Part shown: in pieces, positions 35,075-47,900 of the stretch
Layout of the letters: every line of letters begins with the position of its first letter
How positions within the stretch are numbered: the stretch's first letter is position 1
NCBI GenBank assembly: GCA_964036195.1
Contig: OZ038450.1
Span: 21,915,208 to 21,979,207 of the forward strand
From: Sphaerolaimus hirsutus
Taxonomy: Eukaryota; Nematoda; Chromadorea; Monhysterida; Sphaerolaimidae
Reading direction: 5' to 3'
Length of the DNA stretch: 64,000 nt
Program-made: the position numbers and the translations under genes
The notes under the pieces: model-generated
The model's database searches: none
What the model was told of the DNA's origin: nothing
The model's input: only the letters and a program-made list of their open reading frames with translations

Positions 35075-38000
35075 AGCTACGTTTCGGTTTGGTGGGATGC
35101 TTGTTTGTTTGAATGCAGCCAGAAAAGTTGAATGTGTTGGTGCGTGAGCCTGCTAGCACGTTTAGACAATGCAAAGTGCGATTTGGAAATTTTTACATAT
35201 CCGGCGAAGTTTTCAGGACGCTGTGCCTCTACGCATGCAGACCCGGCACACATGTAATCATACCCGGTGCGCATGTAGACCCGCAAGTAGAGGAATTAAA
35301 CACCATATAAATTGATAGCCGGTTCACACTTTGTTTTCTGTGGTAATAAAATTTGTGTAGACTTTTCATAAAGCTTGTAAGTTAGTAATTAGTTAGTTTA
35401 AAAGAAATTGATTTGTGATAATTGGTGTGTGAATCACATTTCATCGTTCATTTTCAATTTTGTTTGCAGGAATTGTATGTTCTTGCTGAGCATATAAATC
35501 ATCTTGGAAGTGAGCATGGATGCATCTGCATTAATCTTTCATATGAAAACACATGCATACCATGAAAACACATGGTCTACATGTGTGCCGGGTCTACATG
35601 CGTAATAGTCCTGACTCGTTTTTTCCCGTGGTGTCATTTTGTAAAAACTTTGTTATAAAAACGAGTTATAATTTTGTGTGACATTGCTATTTAAATGCAA
35701 CTAATGTCAAAATAGGAACCCGCACCTTTCCGGATTAATTTAATGATTTTCTATGTCCCAATCCCGAATCCCAACAAATATAGAGATTTCTCAGTCTCAA
35801 TGAAAACAGCCCAGAACCGGAACCACAACATGTTCGCGCAAAAAATGTACGAACTCGCACACCTTTAATATGAAAAATCGTATTTAGGCATATAAAAAGC
35901 ACAGCGATGTGCGGGAATGTGAAACCGAAAAAAAATCCACAATATAAAATCAGATGCATAAAGAAATTTGCATAAGCAGAAGAGCTTCATTGCAATAAAT
36001 CAAATAATATAAGTTAATAAAAAATATTTATGTACACATAAATAACAATAAGATATCTGCATACAAAATGTTTCTAATGGAAAGGTATACTTTACATTTG
36101 TATTTACAATAAAAAAGCACTCCGAATAGAAGGGCAGATACTGCCACGTCTGCTGCAGTCACGAAAAGAATAGAAGTGCTAAAAGTAAAATATCACATTC
36201 ATCGGCACGCGCTGCCCTTTTATTTGGCATCTATTCATTTACACTGCTGCCATTTTAAATGGAACCGCTGCTCTATTTTTGACACGGCGCTCTTTGAAAT
36301 TGGCAGCTAAACTACACTCAGTAGTAAATAAGTGCTGCATGTTATTTATCCATAAGTTTGTGACCATAGATTTATAAAACCTATTGATGAATTATTGAAT
36401 TATTTGCGCGAGAATTTTTTTGGGAATCACCAAGCTGTTATCACACTTGTTGGGCTATTTGTAGATGCAATCATACAGGAAACACTACCATACCCGTGTG
36501 TATAATCCGCGAAACGCGTGCGGAAATAGTACCGTATTACCTCGAATTACCCCCCCCCCCTTGAATTAAACCCTCTCAAATTAAATCCCCTCAAAATGGG
36601 CTGGGGAAATAATTAAACCCCCCCTCGAAATACACCCCTCCGAAATGATGTACAGCATGTATGCAATGTACAGGATGTATTTATTACTGCTAATGTGCAT
36701 TGCAGCTACACATAGACTAGTTTGTGTAGCTATCTAAGTTGTTATGTCCAAATATATCCTGTTTGGACACATTTATTTCCCGTTTTGGGTACGAAAATGC
36801 CAACTATTTACTACGATCTTTACGAAAATTTCTAACGAAATAATACCCCCCCTCGGCAGGCGTATCCAAAGGTGGGGCGTAACACCCCTAATCGTCCAGC
36901 TATCTATCATTCCGGAGGGACAGGGGTCTCTAGATTTTGTGGTGGGTTAGATAGATAGCTGAAAAAAAATTGTGGGGTTTGGGGAGTTGCGGAGGCTAGA
37001 TATATATGCCTTTTCAAAGTGTAGAAAGAAAATGGGGGAAAATAGCTAAAAGTAGGTGTAAAATAGCTCAAAATATGTATACAAGAACATATACTACTAC
37101 TAAAGATAGCTGAAAGTAGGCAATAAGGAACAAACTAGTGATTTTGGGGGTGAATATCTATAAAATGTATGGAAATAAACCATTTTGAGCAAAAATTTGG
37201 GTTTATGTCAGAAAAAATCGCTCCAGATAGGTAGATAGGGCCGATTTTAGGGGAGGGGGTTCAGGGGTAGTAGCTAAAAATTTTGTCCCCAGGATATATA
37301 GATAGCTGGGCGGTTTCGGGGGTTACCCTTACCTGACAACCTCACATTTTGAGGCACAGTAAATACCTGAAGTAATACTGGCCCCGCGATGTTTCCCAAA
37401 CGGTCTTGACGTGTAACCTGAAATGGAAACGAGAACAGTGATTCGAAAAAGAAATCACACCTAGAACATCTTTGGCACAATGCCAAAAGCCAACTCAACA
37501 GTGCTGATAGACATTTTACTCACCACTTGTCCCTGGCAACGGGTAAAGTATATGGCTCTCTTTCAATCGTCGCTGGCTATCCATAGGCATCGTTTCATTG
37601 ATGTGCTTGGCTGTGGGGAGTAGCAATCTACAATTTCTTGACTATGGTCGCATACGGAGTTCCTTTGGAGCAAATTCCACGTAACCGAAAACATTACCCG
37701 CACCGTATCCACTTTTTATCGCCATTGAGAAAATGGAGGATCGGGTCATTTATAACAAATTGGGTCAAGTCCAACTGATATGTTGCGTTTTGTATTTTAA
37801 GCGATTTTCTCCCTATATTTGCTACTAATTGTTAAAATTTGTCAATTGTAAAATCGATTGTGACAATTTTCACCTTTATAATCGACATTGTCGTCAATAT
37901 CCTGTTATGTACACATTTTTTAGCTATCTTTGGCCTATTTTCTCTATATTTTTAGCGATTTCGAAATTTTTGGTCGGCTGCCAACTTTCCACACGGGGTA

Positions 38001-38464
38001 TCTCAGAATTTGGATACTGCTGAACTGGCGGTTGGCCAAAACACACGCAGAAATGCTGGAAAAGTTATTTAAAAGTGTATTTTACGCGACAGAATGCGGT
38101 GTCGCTGACACTCACCCTGAAAATCCTGGTTCAACGTGTGAAAATGGGTGAAATAGAACATCGAGAAGTGAAAAAGCGCGTTTTATCGCTGATGTCGTTA
38201 TCAATGGTTTATGCTACGTGCCGCTGCAGTGCAGCGTATTTGTCACTTACAAATGCAATTGCGGTTATATTCCGAAATGTGATGGGCACAGATGAAGGAA
38301 CAAGAAACTGATCTGGGTGAGTTTACTGTAAAGTTTGTTTAATTGCTGACGTTTCTTTCAATTTTTGTTCTCTAATTTCCATGTTTAGCGAAGTGTGCAC
38401 TGATTTGGACAGGTGCCAATAATCCGCTCGCTGACCGCTCACTCTGGTGGCAGTCCCAAGCCCT
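35075..38464. other. intergenic repeats, no gene supported
   Basis: An ATGTAGACCC-type inverted repeat spans about 35225-35610. A half TACCGTA-family element (36531-36860) abuts a 'tagatagatagc' element (36866-37330). Around 37500-38330 short open frames exist on both strands, but none has matching splice sites or a family I recognise. Confidence 0.4.
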
Positions 38465-38641
38465 GTTAAGTGTAAAGTAAAGTGTCAAATGTAAAGTCAA
38501 GTGCAAAGTAAAGTGTCAAATGTAAAGTCAAATGCAAAGTAAACTGTCAATTGTCATGCAAAGTTCAGTAATAAAATCTTTTCTTTTTTGTTTTGATTGA
38601 CACTTTACTTTGCATTTGGCTTTACATTTGACACTTTACAG
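38465..38641. mobile_element. introner-like palindrome I3
   Basis: Starts gttaagtgtaaagtaaagtg and ends cactttacag. The outer inverted repeat ggcagtcccaagccct / agggcttgggactgcc continues into both flanks. Contains two to three tandem 'aagtgtcaaatgtaaagtc' units. Not placed in a gene. Confidence 0.7.
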
Positions 38642-38965
38642 GGCTTGGGACTGCCCCCTGGTGTGGACACGGACTCCAGGCAATAATGGACGACATGGGC
38701 TCATCGCGGTACAGTACCAGTACAGCGGTTAGCCAAACATTTTATGTTTTCATAGTGCGTGACGTGACTATTTTTAAACTTGTAAATGCTAGTCATTGTT
38801 AGTCAAGTTCACTTGTTATTTGGCCCGCCACTTCTCGCCACTTATTAGTTATTATCACGCTTGAAATCGGTACCTTAATAGTTCCCACCATTATAATTGA
38901 CATTTTCAATCAATGTTTATTTAGTTTCAAATAGTCAAACTCCATCGCTGAGCAGAAAAATCACT

Positions 38966-41900
38966 TCACTGCGCCAATTCCCTCAGGGCAGTAGTGAACT
39001 TGAGCATTGACGGAAGCGCATCGGGCTGCCCGTGCAGATGCGTCCTCATACTTTGATAGTATTCATTTGGTGCCGATTGCAGCATGTCGTGCAGCGTCAC
39101 CAAATCGCTGCCGCTCAAGCCCGGCAACGTGTTGGACAGCTAAAATTGGCTCGGCGTGTATCTACCGTATTTAATCGAATAATTCCCATGGGGATTTTTT
39201 GTCAGACTTTTTTAAGGGGGGAATTATTCAAGAGGAGTAATTATTATTTTGTCAATCACTATATTACAAGCATGTGTCTATCAACTTGTTCCACAAAATA
39301 TGCTTAACACATTCCATTTTTGTTCAAATTGGACATAACAAACTGATCATTATTCAAAGGGGGATTATTTTCTGACTTGTTTACCTTACAGACGAAATTA
39401 TAAAAGACGTGGGATTATTCAAGGGGAAGTTATTCAAGCAGTACGGTAGTTTCATTGTTTCTTTTGCCGCCCTACCAAAAAAACTATTACCCGCCTGCTG
39501 CAGTTTGTTCTCACCAAGCCACTGAATCACTTTGGAACTGTCCCACGTTTTCACCCTGTCCAAAGGCGATGTCTGAATTGTACTGCATTCACTTGCCGCG
39601 ATAGAGTCGATGGATTGACGAATGTTTGGTGTCTTGAGTATCCCGACTTGGTTTGCTGTGCGAGGGTTCGGTTTTGGAACTGTGCCAAAATTTGATTGTT
39701 CTGTTTCTGTTATTTTAAGATGTGGAAAATCGCCGAACCGTACCGCTCATTATCGATACATTGTAGAGATACAAATGCCCAAATCTAAGGAATCCGGTTA
39801 TACGTTATCGATAACTACCGTATTACCTCGAATTATCCCCCCTTGAATTACCCCCCCCCCCTCGAAATACCCCCTAAAATTCGGCTGAGGAAATGATAAC
39901 CCCCCCCCCTCGAAATACCCCCTAAAATTGAGTGTAAAGAGAACATACATGACAAATACCGTAGTTTGTGATCTGTACAATGCAGAACACACGTTAAAAG
40001 TGATGGCTATGTGACGTTAGGGTAGGGTTTATGTGTATATACAGTTATATATGCCTATAAACAGATACACATCTACGTAATTGTTCGATTTTTCTACGTC
40101 TGCGTATGGGGAATTTCCGAAAATTCTGGCGAAATAATAGACCCCCCTCGAATAAACCCCCCCCTCGAATTATCCCCCCCTCAAATTTTGCTGGCGAAAT
40201 AATAAACCCCCTTGGGGTATTTCGAGGTAATACGGTATTATGGCTACCATATTTGCCATGATCAATCGCTTTTTACCGATTACCGTACGGTGTACCGGAA
40301 CCCGTACCGTTTGTTTCCACGGTAAATAGTACGGATAAACGCACGGTGAATAGTATCCATATCCCTGGCACTATTTCCGCCCGACAACAGCTCCTTCAAT
40401 TGCCTCGCCAACCCGTCACAGTTGTTCTTGTATTTCTGGTCGGTGCTCAAGTCGAAGTACAATTTGTTGCCCAACAAAATACCCAGCCACCCGTCGGCGA
40501 TGTATTTCGGCTGCGCGCGCACCGGCACTATTGTCTTCCGGAGTTTGTAGGTGTACTCGGCTTCTGGGAAGTGTACCTAGTTTTGGATTTTGTGTTTTGG
40601 AATATTAGAGTCTTGGAGTGTATATAGTGAGTCTTGTCCTGGTCCTGGTAAAGCGTCCTGGTTAGTGATGTAAAAAGCGCCAGGACTTTGGCGCCAAGTC
40701 AAGCTTTTACATCACTAGTCGTGGTGGACAAGGACAGAGTTGTTAAACGGACTGAACTTATTTTCAAAGTATATGTTAAAAAGTATTTTATGTTTGCTAA
40801 CGGTTCAAGTCCAGAAAACGTAAAGTAAATAGCTAGGAAAATGTAAAATAAATTTCAAAGTACTTTTTCTCAATCTCCACCCAATCCCCCGCCCGAAAAA
40901 AGTTTTTTCAGCTACCTAACTCACGGAGGAGCAATTTGCTATCTATCCAACCCCCGGAGGTCCAAAATTCAAGATACCGTATTTCCTCGAAATACCCCCT
41001 TGAATTAACCCCCCCCTCGAAATACCCCCCCCTTGAATTAACCCCCCCCCTCGAAATACCTCTAGGTGTTTTCGGGCTGAGGAAAAAATACCCCCCCTCG
41101 CAATACCTCCGTCTGGAACGATGTACATCATGTATGCACTGTATATGATGTATTTATTGACGCCAATTTTCATCGCGGATGCACATATACGCTAATATGT
41201 ATACAGATGTATGTCTATATAGTATATACCCGATATGTCCGAATATGTGCTATATTCTCGCGTTTATTACCGGTTTTGGGTATGAAAACGCGTACTCTTT
41301 ACTATGATATTCATGAAAATTTCTGACGAAATAACACCCCCCCCCCTCGAATAAGCCCCCTCGAAATACCCCCCTCAAAATTTCCTCTCTGAAAAAATAA
41401 ACCCCCTGGGGGTATTTCGAGGAAATACGGTAAATACCCCTGACCAAACCTGTTCTACAAGATGAGCTCATTTTGTACGACTCGCTGTAGCAAATCAATA
41501 CTATTGACGCTTTTTCTATGGCGTCAGCCATCGCTTCAAGCAAACTGCCTGACATGTTTTCAACATCAATCCATGTTGTGATGCCATTTGTTTTTAGAAA
41601 TTCGTTGATTTTGAGCACCAGATGTTTGTACTGCCATTGGTAGCTTATCATTACTGAGTGGCCTGCAGAAGGAGTGGCAATTTATTCACATTTCAAATTT
41701 GCGATTATTTTAGTTTTTAAAAGCTCTGTTAAACCTTACCGCCACTTTCTTCCTTTTCTGGACCCGGCCCAAGATCATCAAATCTGCCATGCAATTCAGA
41801 GAAGCCATATGCTTTATCCACTTTTGCGGGTCTACCAGGTTTGCATTTTGGCGGTGCCGGAGGCGATGCCGTAGCTGGTGCAGGTGGCAATGTTGGCGCT

Positions 41901-44900
41901 GAGGGCGCAGCTTTGTCATCAATGGAAAATTGTCCTGTTTTCTTTTTCTTTTCACCCCTTTTAAGTCGCTTTTTGCTTTGAAATTCTGCAGGTTCTTCCA
42001 AATCTGCTAAACCAGCTGATAGGAGATTTTCATTTTCTGCTGAAATGTCCGGTCCAAGTGCATTGCCGTAGTTCAACATGAATAGGGTGCCCTTGACCGG
42101 CTTGAGTATGTCGCCGTTTTTCACGTGCTTCTGGTAGGATTTCAGCGCTGAGATGGTTTCTTGTATTTAATTGGTGTGTGTGTGTGAGACAGCTATTTAG
42201 TAATGCGGTTTTTGAGGGCATTGCCACAAACCTTTGCCTATCTCTACAAAAAAAGTTTCTGCCATCTAATCACCTTGAAGCGATGTAGAGCCCTTTAAGA
42301 CCCTGTCCGAAGCCCTGTAAAGTGCAAAGTCAGCTGTCAAATGTCAATCAAAAGAAAAAGGGTTTTATTACTGAAGTTTGACACTTTGCATGACAATTGA
42401 CAAATTTGCATGACATTTGACACTTGAATTTACACTTTACAGGGCTTGAGACTGGCGCTTGGTGTATTCTTGCAAACCGAGCTGCATAAATACTCGATCA
42501 GTTTTACCTTCAATCAATTCAGTGTCAGCATGCATCTCGCTTCTATTCATTGAAAGGAATGAGAATGACCATAATCCTTCTAATGTAAGCACCAACTCCT
42601 CATTGTCCAACGGCTCCTTCAGAAGCTTCGTGTAAATTGGCAGCACGCCAAGTGTGACGAATGTCCGCTTATTCTGATCATTTTGGGCTAGTTTGTTTAT
42701 ACCGCTGAGTAGTTCTTTGGCGGAAAATGGGTACCATTTACCTGTGAAAGGATACTTAAATGATCCAAAAGCTTTATAAAATGTGATCCAAGTTCAGAAT
42801 GCAGTTTGTAGTGAAAACTGCCATATCTTCCACAAAATCACATCAAAAATATGGCATACATATATCCTCAAATGAAAGATCTAGAATGATTTTTGTTTTG
42901 TTGTTCTAATTTTTGCAAATTTGAGTTGCGTTAGATAATAAATTACCGTTAATCCTCGAAATTTTTGGGAGGGGACTTTTTCGAGGGGACTTATTCGACG
43001 ATATACGGTAGTATTACAAAAACCACCCACCCAAATGTCCCGTCTGCCCAGCCGCGTCCTCCAACAACCTAACCAAATACTTAAGCGTACTCCTAGCGCC
43101 CAGCAAAGCGACCCCCTGGCACTCGTGCTCGGTGCTGGCGTGCGCCAGGCACAGGAGCGCCTTGCATCGCACCATGGGCATGGCGCCGGTGGCCGCGCTG
43201 GCGTACGGCGCCAACGTGGACACGTGCTGCTTGTTGTGCCGCAGACGGGAGTAGCACGAGTGGGATGAGTGGAGGAGTGTGGCGCTGTGGGGGGGGGGGG
43301 CGTTCGAGTTAAAGTGTAAACGTCTACTGTTTTGCTAGCGTGCATCCATTGAGCTTTCAACAGCAAAAAATCTGCTATGTTTGAAGAATTATCTTTTCAT
43401 ACAAGTACTGATGAATTACTGAACTTTTCACATTTTGCGTGGCATTTGACGGAATTGTATGACATTGTGCATGACATTTGACGGAATTGTATGACATTGT
43501 GCATGGCATTTGACAGTGACAGGATCCCAAAAATCTTCGCCTCTGTCCACTTATTTCTCCATCACACATGACACAGTTGTAACGATGGCAAACCAAATAA
43601 ATATATGCTTGGCAGGTGGGTGGCTTTTGGACCCGCGCACTAAGCAGTTAGGGGATTGCCAGTCCAAGCTGTGCACCAAAACGTTCATGTGCGGCACCTC
43701 GCTGTACATTGAGCGTTTTGTCTGCGAAAATTCGAATTAAAATTCGAAAATACAAAACCTTTTTCATGTTTTACTAGTTTTGGGTGTGTGTAAATTTTCA
43801 TTTCACCGCGAACAAAAAAACTATTTTGTCTATTTTGTCTAGAAAAAGTCGACTTTTTTCCAGTATTTTTGATTGAAATTGCAAAATGTGAAATAAAGAA
43901 ACACAATATAAAACATGAATTTAGTATGGATCTACCTACCTAATCGTGAGAGTAGAACCACAGGGTGTTTGCCATCGTTACACTATATTTCTAAAAAATG
44001 TTTGCCAGACAGTTCTGAACTTTTTCATACATTTAATTGGGTTCCCTTTTTCTTCTCGAGCAATCATGACAAAAATGATGTAGTTATGTAAATACATATT
44101 TATGTACCGTAAATATAAATGCCGAGAGAAATTTGAGGCGAAAATTGGTGGTCACTATTCACGTTTTGCACAAAGGTGTTTGTGTGTTTGTTATCCACAC
44201 AATTCTATTGACATATTTAGATGTTTTTCTTGCAATGAAATTAGTGTAATTTATTCACTCTTGTTAAGGTAAAATTCGATCACTTTCCGGTACTGTTATT
44301 TTGTATTATTCGTACATTAATAGAAACAGGAAATTTCTTTCAAATTTCATTTTTTACTGTAGTAGACGTAAATGACTTTTTCTTGTGATGCCAATTTTCA
44401 AAAGATTGATTGATCTCACCTGAAAACTTAGGTGGACACAGTATTTCTAGGTAACTATTCACCATTCTCGCTAGTTGTTTATTGCAGCTGAACATAGCAT
44501 CCCCCGCCAGTTTGCCAATTACCTATATTTACTGTGTTCATGGGCTATAGCAATCTCTGTAGATTTGATGGTGGGATTTCTCACAGAGTTGTTAAAATAC
44601 CGGTATTTTTGGAAAGCGTAAGCGTAAGCGTAATACACTTTCCAAATTTTGAGTATGGATACTGTAAGCGTAAGGTATTTTTAAATACCTAGGAAAGCGT
44701 AAAAAAAAGCGTAAGCGTAAATTTTTTTGGCGAGAGCGCTCTTGCTATTGAGGATCGGAAAATACCCTTGCTTTCACATTTATATCAATGCATCACAAAT
44801 TCTGTTCATTTTTGTAAAGTGAATACTTTCACAATCAAGCTCTCAGCGACATTTTTCCCACTTGGTAGTCTGCTCTTTGATGTAGATGGCAATTTATGGA

Positions 44901-47900
44901 CACCGACACTCAATTCCTCCTCACCTTGTAACTCGGAGTTGGTGCTGTTGACGGCGACAACATCGTTGTCGGAATCCATTTGCACCCCCAAAATTCCTAA
45001 TCTGAAGCCACAATATTGCAAGGCGATACAGTTTTTACCACACACTTGTATTTCGACACAAATTGTACATGTGCCGCTATCTTCAGTGTGTTACTGCACA
45101 CACGCGGTAATTTTTTTGTGGTACGCGTTGTCGTTCATTTTCGTTTTTGTAGTTTTATGCTTTTTCAAAAGCGTAAAACTGGACCATGTGAAAAGTTTTT
45201 TACGCTTTTGGTATCCGGGTAAATTGGCTGGGAAAGCGTAATAAAGCGTACGGGTATTTTATGAAAGCGTAAGCGTAAGCGTAAGTATAAATACCCATTT
45301 ACCCGGGTATTTCGGGTAAGCGTAAATACGCTTTCGCAACTCTGATTTCTCACGCGCTTGGTAAATCTATCGATGTATTTACGTTTCATCTGTATCGACT
45401 ATAAACGTGTAAGGAATTTTTTTGCATACACTACACATGGATTATTAAAAATTTTCAATACGCGTTCCGGCAAAGAATGCTCATGCTTTTTCGTTCATTC
45501 ATATCCACTCTCAACTCCGACTAAAACACGTTGCAAATTGGCAAAGTTCCAAATCTTCAAAAACCTTCTCACCTGGCGTATTTCTGCTCAAATACGAGCG
45601 CATTTAGAATAATCGCCAAGCACGTGTCCGCAATGTAAGTTCTGTGCACGTCTGAGGCGTTGTAGCACTTGGGCACGTCGTCGGACATGGATGCGTCCAG
45701 TTTTGAGGTCACGGGAAGTAAGGTGGCTGATTTGAGGGCGCCTGTGAAATGTAGGGGGGTCGACTCAGGTGTCGCATATTTTTATTTGGTTGGCTTTCGT
45801 TGCCAGGGGCAGCGCCAGACCCCGTAAAATGTCCTGTGAAATGTCAAATGTCATGAAATGTATGAAAAGTCATGTAAAGTGCCCGGTAAAATGGCAAACG
45901 TATTTACGTTTACATTTGACATTTTACAGGGCATTTTACAGTGTCTGGCACTGGAACCAGGTGTACATTCTGAACGTGGAAGAGTGGCAGGAAATGTAAC
46001 AAGTAAAGTTATCAATATCAAACAAATATAAGTTGTACGTACTTATAAATACATCGCAATTCAGAAGTCAACCCATAAGTACCAAGTAAAAATTTCGCCA
46101 GAAATATTTTTCAATGAACGTTCTATATTTATTGGTGCTGGATGGGTGGCCCCTGGATCAAATCCAGATTTCGCCGTCTTTATGCTAATGTAAGCCGCAC
46201 CATTTTTTCAAACAGGTGTGTGTATTGTGATGTCACAAGTAGGGTGTCAAATTTCCGTTTCCGTTTTCCGTTTCCGCCTTTCCGCAGGAAAATTTTTTAC
46301 CTTTCCGTTTTCCGTTTTCCGGCAGCTGAAAAATTTTTACCTTTCCGTTTTCCGTTTTCCGGCAGCCAAAAAATTTTTACCTTTCCGTTTTCCGTTTTCC
46401 GGCAGCTGAAAATTTTTTACCTTTCCGTTTCCGTTTTTCCGGCCCATTTTTCCGTTTTCCGGCTGAAAAATTTTTACCTTTCCGTTTCCGTTTTACCATG
46501 CCATTTTTCCATTTTCTGGCTCAATTTTCAGTTTTCTGGCATTTTTCCATTGTTTCTGCTTCTGCTTTTCCCATGGGCAGGTCACTGATACTCTCTTTAT
46601 ACGGCCAGTCAATATAGTATTGTTTGTTGTTGTCGTTGAATTTTATGCTATTTATTATCATCTCCTCTGCAATGTTGTCATCAATCGCATAGGAGTCATC
46701 AGTGATTCCCACTGCTTCTAGACTTTGAAATTGTCATAGTGTTTCCTTTCCTATGGCCACTATGGCTACTTTTTGATGATTTTTTGTTGGTTCAGTTAAG
46801 CTTGAACTATGAGTGAAGTTACAGGCATGATCCATAGTTGCAGAATGTACAGCTACCACAATCAAAGCCAAACAGGCAAACCTGCATGCAGGTTTTCCTT
46901 CTGCAAATTTGTCTATTCCCATGCTAATTTCACTTTATTTTTTACCGTTTCCGTGAAAATTTTGCTTTCCGTTTTCCGTTTTCCGGCATTTCATTTTTCC
47001 GTTTTCCGTTTTCCGGCCGACAATTTTTTTTTACCTTTCCGTTTTCCGTTTTCCGCTGAGTGAAATTTTTTTACCTTTCCGTTTTCCGTTTTCCGGCAGA
47101 AATTTTTTTTTACCTTTCCGTTTTCCGTTTTCCGTAAAGTGAAAAAATTTTACCTTTCCGTTTTCCGTTTTCCGTAAAAAATTTTTTTTGACACCCTAGT
47201 CACAAGTCAACAGTTTGTTTTGTTTTTGTTTTTGACTGTTTCTGTGACGTGCTATTTTTGAATGAGCAGCAGGAATTAAAACAATTCAATAATAACAGCT
47301 TCAGCTTAACCTTATTTAATGAAATTGATTTTTTCAATTGCAACTTATTCATTGCAATTTCTTTAATTACCCTTAACCCACTAATTGCACATTTGATTAC
47401 ATTCATTATTTGTTCATTTTGTTCATGTTTTCAGATTTAACTGTGTTGAACACACTTCTCAAAGAATTTATTTTTGAACTTCATCCGAAATTCAATCAAA
47501 TTTAGTTTGAAGAAGTGATGCTAGATTGGATCGATCGATACATAAATTAGTAAAAACACAATATGGTAATTTTTCATACCCTTCACCGCAAGCTAACCTA
47601 GAAGGAGCTCAATTCCATCATTTTCCACCAATTCACTGCAGAATTTTTCGCTCAAATCGCTACAATTCCAGCCAATTCCGGCGAAAATTCTGAAATTTCT
47701 CTGCGCATTTTCCGCTTTTGTCGCACGTTTTTTGCAGCAGGCATTCGAAAATATTTGAGACACTTGCGACATTGAGCTGGTGGATGGGCCCAGTCCATAT
47801 TTGAAGCCGCTCGGCCACCATCTTGTGTAGACCTGCGGTTTATATATTGATCGTGGGTAGTGATGGAAAAGCGCCATGGTGCTGGCGCAGGGGTCTCCCG

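Noticed and set aside
37829..38311. Possible small membrane protein (FFSYLWPIFSIFLAIS)
   Set aside because: AT-rich, overlapping frames equally open, no splice or domain support, and words shared with 'gatag' repeats.
44806..45045. Separate minus-strand gene with PSTSKSRLPSG
   Set aside because: Lies wholly inside hAT-like element G3, single short frame; noted there as a possible carried relic.
46734..46922. Separate minus gene with a hydrophobic stretch
   Set aside because: Inside hAT-like element H3, adjacent to the captured pol fragment; no independent evidence.
2437..47198. CRISPR-like or satellite arrays of CCGTTTTCCG
   Set aside because: No regular spacers; the arrays are inside transposons with 8-bp target duplications in eukaryotic DNA.
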